This document shows, piece by piece, positions 6,296-9,890 of a stretch of 9,890 nt of DNA; the first letter of the stretch is position 1; each line of letters begins with the position of its first letter. This DNA is from CAYJIX01 sp964370375 (GTDB lineage: Bacteria > Desulfobacterota > Desulfovibrionia > Desulfovibrionales > Desulfovibrionaceae): the NCBI GenBank assembly GCA_964370375.1, contig CAYJIX010000072.1:1-9890 (forward strand). Direction: 5' to 3'. The notes below the pieces were generated by a model. The model saw only the letters and a program-made list of their open reading frames with translations, made no database searches and had not been told where the DNA came from. A program made the translations under genes and the position numbers.

Positions 6296-8094
6296 GCATC
6301 ACCCCTTTCGACATTGGCCCCTGACACCCCAAATTGCATGGCGCATAAACGCGCATATAACGGGCAACGGGCCAAAAGTTCATTGTGGCTTCCTTTGTCT
6401 ACGATTTGTCCTTGTTCCATCACCACAATGGTATCTGCCTCAAGGATTGTTGAAAGGCGGTGAGCAATAACTATACTGGTGCGCTCCTTCATAAGGTTGT
6501 CTAGCGCGCGTTGCACCATGCGTTCTGATTCAGAATCAAGGGCGCTGGTAGCTTCGTCAAGGATGAGCAAGGGCGAATTTTTAAGCAGGGCTCTGGCAAT
6601 GGTCACACGTTGCCTTTGCCCGCCGGACAGCTTGCTTCCACGCTCACCTACCCGTGTTGCATAACTTTCGGGCAAGGCCATGATAAAATCATGGGCAAAA
6701 GCAGCTTTTGCAGCGTCAACAACAGCGTTTTTATCAAGGGCCGTTTGGCCGTAGGCAATGTTTTCTTCCAAAGAAAAATCAAACAAAAAAGCCTCTTGTG
6801 ATACCGTGGCAATGGTACGGCGCAAGCTTGGCAGGGTATAATCTGTAAGAGGACGCCCGTTCAAACGGATACTACCGCTTGTAGGCTCATAAAACCTTGG
6901 CAAAAGGTTGGCCAACGTGGTTTTGCCGGCACCTGAGGGGCCTACCAGAGCCACTTTTTCCCCTGCTTTTATGGTGAGGGAAATGCTATTTAGGGCTAAG
7001 GGCGCGTCAGGGGCATAGGCTAAGCTCACATTGTCAAATTCAAGGCAGGAAAAAGGCTCATCAAGGGGCACGTCTCCGCCTTTTTCTTCTTGCAAGACAG
7101 GGTCGTCTAAAATAACAAAAACCCGTTCTGCTCCGGCAAAGGCTTGCTGTACGTTCATATTGGCCGCATTAAGAGCCTTTATGGGTTCATACAGCATCAC
7201 AAGAGCTGCCATGAACGAAAAAAACGTTCCCGGGGTCATATTGCCAAGGATAACCTCGCGTCCCCCATACCAAATAACAAGGCCTATCCCTAAAGAGCCG
7301 ATAAGCTCCATGACAGGCGAAGCCAGTTCTGCCACGCTCGTTTGCTTGAGCGCAATGTCGACGATTTTGCCATTTTCGCGGTTAAAAGCGGCAATTTCTC
7401 GTTTTTCTGTGGCAAAAGCTTTGATGACACGCACACCGCTTAAAAGCTCTTGCAGCATGCCTGAAATATCGGCGGCCACTTCGGCATTTTTACGCCCATA
7501 TCGGCGCAAGGCACGGCTGAAGGCCGCAAAAGGCGCACCTGCCACAGGCAAAATGATCATAGCCCAGCAAGCCAGTTCAAAATCTTGATAAAAGACTACT
7601 GCCACCAGCCCAATCATGGTCATGGTTTGACGGATTACTTGGACAAAGGCCGGCATGCTTTGCCGAATCAAGGCCACATCATTAAGGACTCTGGACATGA
7701 GTACGCCAATGGGGTGCGACTCATAAAAGGTCATGGGCAACAAAATAAGCTTGTCAAACAATTCCTGGCGCAAGGTTTCAAGCATGCGCAGGCCGCTATA
7801 ATTCATGCACCAGTTTTGTACGTACCGCCCAAGACCCTTTACAAGTGTCAGCACAATAAAGGCCACAGGCACATACATGAGTGCCTCAAGATTTTTGCTG
7901 ATAAAAAGTTCATCAAGGGCCGGCTTGATAAGCCAAGCTGTTCCGGCAGTTGAAGCAGAAACCAACAATGAGGCGATAAACCCCACAAAAATAATCCATT
8001 TATACGGCAAAACGTATCCAAACACACGGCGAAAAAGCCGCAATTCTTCCTCTCGTTGCTGAGGATTTCGCCAGCGTTGCCAAATTTTTTTCAT
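6292..8094 (-). CDS. msbA: Lipid A export ABC transporter/flippase MsbA
   Basis: A 600-residue ABC half-transporter with an N-terminal six-helix membrane domain (about residues 20-325) and a C-terminal ATPase. The ATPase has Walker A GPSGAGKTT at 385-393, Q-loop Gln433, signature LSGGQ at 489-493, Walker B LLILDE at 509-514 and switch His545. No key residue is missing. MsbA homodimers flip core-lipid A from the inner to the outer leaflet of the inner membrane using ATP. An in-frame ATG at 8160 is possible, but the ATG at 8094 has an AAGGA site six bases upstream and begins MKKIWQRW, so I chose it. The lipid A acyltransferase genes directly downstream, the first overlapping by four bases, separate it from general multidrug exporters of the same family. 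Confidence 0.93.
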   Translation of the reverse strand: MKKIWQRWRNPQQREEELRLFRRVFGYVLPYKWIIFVGFIASLLVSASTAGTAWLIKPALDELFISKNLEALMYVPVAFIVLTLVKGLGRYVQNWCMNYSGLRMLETLRQELFDKLILLPMTFYESHPIGVLMSRVLNDVALIRQSMPAFVQVIRQTMTMIGLVAVVFYQDFELACWAMIILPVAGAPFAAFSRALRRYGRKNAEVAADISGMLQELLSGVRVIKAFATEKREIAAFNRENGKIVDIALKQTSVAELASPVMELIGSLGIGLVIWYGGREVILGNMTPGTFFSFMAALVMLYEPIKALNAANMNVQQAFAGAERVFVILDDPVLQEEKGGDVPLDEPFSCLEFDNVSLAYAPDAPLALNSISLTIKAGEKVALVGPSGAGKTTLANLLPRFYEPTSGSIRLNGRPLTDYTLPSLRRTIATVSQEAFLFDFSLEENIAYGQTALDKNAVVDAAKAAFAHDFIMALPESYATRVGERGSKLSGGQRQRVTIARALLKNSPLLILDEATSALDSESERMVQRALDNLMKERTSIVIAHRLSTILEADTIVVMEQGQIVDKGSHNELLARCPLYARLCAMQFGVSGANVERGDA

Positions 8095-8152
8095 GCTCTT
8101 TCCTTGACGAAGACCAAAATAACTCACACTATATGGAAAGCAAATGGTATCG

Positions 8153-8169
8153 TGTGCCACTTGGGCACA
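8153..8169. promoter_or_regulatory. Small inverted repeat between divergent msbA and rluB
   Basis: TGTGCC (8153-8158) and GGCACA (8164-8169) form a perfect 6-bp inverted repeat with a 5-base spacer. It sits in the gap between the divergent msbA and pseudouridine synthase genes, where an operator would be expected. A repeat this short can arise by chance and I recognise no regulator for it. Confidence 0.25.
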
Positions 8170-8210
8170 TTGTTTTGTACTGCATTCTACTTACCATGGA
8201 AAAACATAAA

Positions 8211-8960
8211 ATGGAATCCACAAAAACCCTGCGTATCAATAAGGCTTTGGCCAATGCTGGCATCTGTTCACGTCGCAAAGCGGATGAGCTGGTACAGGCA
8301 AAGCTTGTTCGCGTCAATGGTCAACTCGTTACATCCCCCGGGTTTATGGTGCAAGCCACAGATCTGCTTGAAGTGCATGGAAAAGTTGTACCTTTTACCA
8401 TAGACATACCCGAAATGTGCTACCTTATGCTACATAAGCCTGTGCAGATCGTGTCAACCGTCAGCGATCCTGAAGGGCGTCAAACCATCCTTGACCTTAT
8501 TCCGGAAACATGGAAAAGCTATCGACTTTACCCTGCCGGACGTTTGGATTATTTTTCTGAAGGTTTGATTTTACTTACCAATGACGGGGACTTAACCCAT
8601 CGACTTATGCATCCGCGCCACCATATTCCCAGAACCTATGAAGTTGTGGTACGTGAAGAAGTACAGGAAAAAGACCTTGACATCATGCGCAAAGGCATGA
8701 CTCTAGAAGAGGGAGACACCCTTGCCCCTATGCAAGTAAGCATCTCTCCAACTAGACGCGGCACCTTGCTGACCATGGTATTGCATCAAGGGCTGAACCG
8801 CCAAATCCGCCGCGTTTGCCGTGACCTTGGCCTTACCATTCTTACCCTGCGTAGGATAGCGCAAGGCCCTTTGGAATTGGGCGACTTGCCCTTAGGTTCT
8901 GTGCGTGCTCTTAGTTCCGAGGAGGTCGCGCTTCTCAAAAAAGCAGCGGCAGGTAGCTGA
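8211..8960 (+). CDS. rluB: rRNA pseudouridine synthase, RsuA/RluB family
   Basis: A 249-residue protein (from the ATG at 8211) with an N-terminal S4 RNA-binding domain (LRINKALANAGICSRRKADE, residues 7-26, through VRVNGQLV). A pseudouridine synthase domain follows. The catalytic aspartate is Asp113 in GRLDYFSEGLILLTNDGDL, the RsuA/RluB/RluE/RluF signature, and QIRRVCRDLGL follows later. The enzyme converts a uridine to pseudouridine in rRNA. RluB acts on 23S rRNA next to the peptidyl transferase centre and RsuA on 16S; the sequence favours neither decisively. In-frame ATGs at 8133 and 8196 would add 26 or 5 residues not expected before the S4 domain and have no ribosome site. The chosen start has only a distant GGA, so it is uncertain. 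The stop codon lies in the left arm of a large palindrome. Confidence 0.9.
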   Translation: MESTKTLRINKALANAGICSRRKADELVQAKLVRVNGQLVTSPGFMVQATDLLEVHGKVVPFTIDIPEMCYLMLHKPVQIVSTVSDPEGRQTILDLIPETWKSYRLYPAGRLDYFSEGLILLTNDGDLTHRLMHPRHHIPRTYEVVVREEVQEKDLDIMRKGMTLEEGDTLAPMQVSISPTRRGTLLTMVLHQGLNRQIRRVCRDLGLTILTLRRIAQGPLELGDLPLGSVRALSSEEVALLKKAAAGS

Positions 8961-9076
8961 AAAAGCGCCGTATGCTGCTTCAGTGGCAAATTTTAATCGG
9001 GTCATGGGGGGAAGAACCCACTCCCCTCTTACAATTCACCACTTCATTGCCTCCGGCACTTTTTCAACTGCCTGCC
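8948..9076. repeat. 129-bp imperfect palindrome overlapping the end of rluB
   Basis: The left arm begins GGCAGGTAGCTGAAAAAG (from 8948). The right arm, read on the minus strand from 9076, begins GGCAGGCAGTTGAAAAAG; 20 of the outer 23 bases match. The similarity is weaker but continues inward (AGTGG, then AATT-TAA-GGG-TGGG in the same order, 8989-9008 against 9036-9017) to an 8-base apex at 9009-9016. The left arm supplies the last codons and stop of rluB. It may act as a terminator-like hairpin, but no U tract follows. Its end motif is shared with the element at 3724-3860. The rest of the 217-base gap up to 9177 shows only the ribosome site of the next gene. Confidence 0.6.
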
Positions 9077-9177
9077 CTTAATTGGAGATTGAAAAGGGGA
9101 TGCATAAGGGGAAAGGCTATGCTTAGGGTTGTATTTTTTTTGGGAACAGATTTTTTTAACAAACCGATAGGATTTGC

Positions 9178-9890
9178 ATGAAGGAACAAGCAAACACATC
9201 CTCAGAACAACAAAAACGGGAGCCGCGTTTTTCCAAACAGGAACAAAAACGCTTGTTCCTCTATCTTATTGTCGGTATTGTGCTTTTAGAAATGGCTATC
9301 ACGGTGGGGGCTGTCATTTACAGCATTACCAACGCCATACGTATTCCGGGAAGCCCTCCTCAGCTTAACTTTCCTTGGCTTGGTTACAGTATCGGCGTGG
9401 TGCTTGCTCCTGTGCTTGTCATGCTCATTTTGCACCTTGTTACCCTTGGCCTGACCAGAACCATTGAAGGAGAACCCAACGCACAAGGCCAGCACGAAGT
9501 TTCCGGACGTATCGGTACCTTTTTTGCCCTTGTACGCGGTGCGCCCACAGTGATTTTGTTTGCAGGTTTTGTGGTTATGGGGGCGATTATTTATTACCTT
9601 GACGGGGTTATGGCCCTTTTTATTAACCTTGGCCAATCTGTTCAAACCATACTGATTTGGGGTATTGGCGCGTTTGCCGTAGCGTGGACAGCGTGCACCA
9701 TTGCACGCATGTACCTGACCTATAAGGCCCGTCAAATGGATGCCGAATACGCCTTTAGACGCGAAGTTTTGGAACGCACCGGCATGGTGATTTTGGACTC
9801 TAGTGTGAGCTCCAAAACGCAGATGCACAGCCTTTCTCAACATGCAGGTTCTATCCCCATGGCTGCGTTGACACTGGACACCTACGTGGC
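9178..9890 (+). CDS. Polytopic membrane protein of unknown function, C-terminus cut off
   Basis: An open frame starts at ATG 9178, with an AGGA ribosome site five bases upstream, and runs without a stop to the window end (237 codons). The N-terminus is a charged cytoplasmic-type tail (MKEQANTSSEQQKREPRF). Four likely membrane helices follow at about residues 26-50, 67-93, 122-142 and 156-180. The proline-containing loop between helices 1 and 2 (RIPGSPPQLNFPW) is probably outside if the N-terminus is inside. After helix 4 a charged region (YKARQMDAEYAFRREVLERTG) begins what may be a soluble domain. I do not recognise the family. It lies 217 bases after rluB across the palindrome, so co-transcription is uncertain. 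Confidence 0.8.
   Translation, partial: MKEQANTSSEQQKREPRFSKQEQKRLFLYLIVGIVLLEMAITVGAVIYSITNAIRIPGSPPQLNFPWLGYSIGVVLAPVLVMLILHLVTLGLTRTIEGEPNAQGQHEVSGRIGTFFALVRGAPTVILFAGFVVMGAIIYYLDGVMALFINLGQSVQTILIWGIGAFAVAWTACTIARMYLTYKARQMDAEYAFRREVLERTGMVILDSSVSSKTQMHSLSQHAGSIPMAALTLDTYV

Noticed and set aside
7031..7588. A 185-codon plus-strand frame opposite msbA.
   Set aside because: It runs antisense to an intact, motif-complete msbA and has Ser/Arg-rich shadow composition.
8104..8135. Plus-strand TTGACG and TATATG as a promoter for rluB.
   Set aside because: The 20-base spacing is too long and the -10 match is poor (four of six), so it is not called.
8095..8160. Upstream extension of msbA by 22 residues from an earlier ATG.
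   Set aside because: The ATG at 8094 has an AAGGA site at good spacing and matches the usual MsbA N-terminus; the extension has neither.
8114..8160. TGGC and TTGC on the minus strand upstream of msbA as a second sigma-54 promoter.
   Set aside because: They are separated by 12 bases instead of the required 7.
8972..9181. A 69-codon plus-strand frame between rluB and the membrane protein, ending in an ATGA overlap with the next start.
   Set aside because: It has no ribosome site, lies mostly inside the palindrome, and its composition does not look like a protein; the overlap is probably chance.
9286..9843. A 185-codon minus-strand frame opposite the last gene.
   Set aside because: The plus-strand frame has a ribosome site and clear membrane helices; this one has the Asn/His/Lys-rich composition of an antisense shadow.

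Overview
The window looks like a stretch of a Gram-negative chromosome of moderate GC. The protein styles (an MsbA/LpxL/DUF374 lipid A cluster, a family 9 glycosyltransferase with a long tail, a sigma-54-type promoter) are compatible with a Desulfovibrio-like delta-proteobacterium. That placement is inference from family resemblance; no marker gene here fixes it. The outer-membrane genes firmly indicate an LPS-bearing cell.

Layout. Everything from position 1 to 8094 reads on the minus strand, and the genes after about 8200 read on the plus strand. In minus-strand reading order: msbA (8094-6292) overlaps a DUF374 acyltransferase (6295-5672) by four bases, and 26 bases later comes an LpxL/HtrB-type acyltransferase (5645-4746). 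This is a compact lipid A late-acylation and export operon. A YdfG-type short-chain dehydrogenase (4686-3949) follows, possibly with its own promoter. A 238-base gap holds a perfect 11-bp palindrome and a MITE-like segment. Next is a GTG-started family 9 (heptosyltransferase-like) glycosyltransferase with an extra C-terminal region of about 180 residues (3710-2052). A sigma-54-like promoter then precedes two small genes: a 200-residue acidic protein of unknown function and a 117-residue helical protein resembling FlgN/FliT-type chaperones. A secreted proline-rich protein (829-62) ends 12 bases before a tRNA-Arg(CCU), whose 3' half is cut off by the window edge. The tRNA's likely promoter lies inside the last codons of the proline-rich gene.

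On the plus strand, an RsuA/RluB-family pseudouridine synthase (8211-8960) diverges from msbA. Its last codons lie in a 129-bp imperfect palindrome whose end motif matches the element upstream of the glycosyltransferase gene. A polytopic membrane protein (from 9178) runs off the right edge.

Functionally, the centre is an envelope-biogenesis block: two putative secondary acyltransferases plus the flippase, with a glycosyltransferase nearby. The left part may be linked to flagella, but that rests only on the sigma-54 site and weak chaperone resemblance. No complete insertion sequence, CRISPR array, phage or defence system is visible. The least ordinary features are the pair of inverted-repeat elements, the promoter buried in a coding end, and the tailed glycosyltransferase next to unknown genes.
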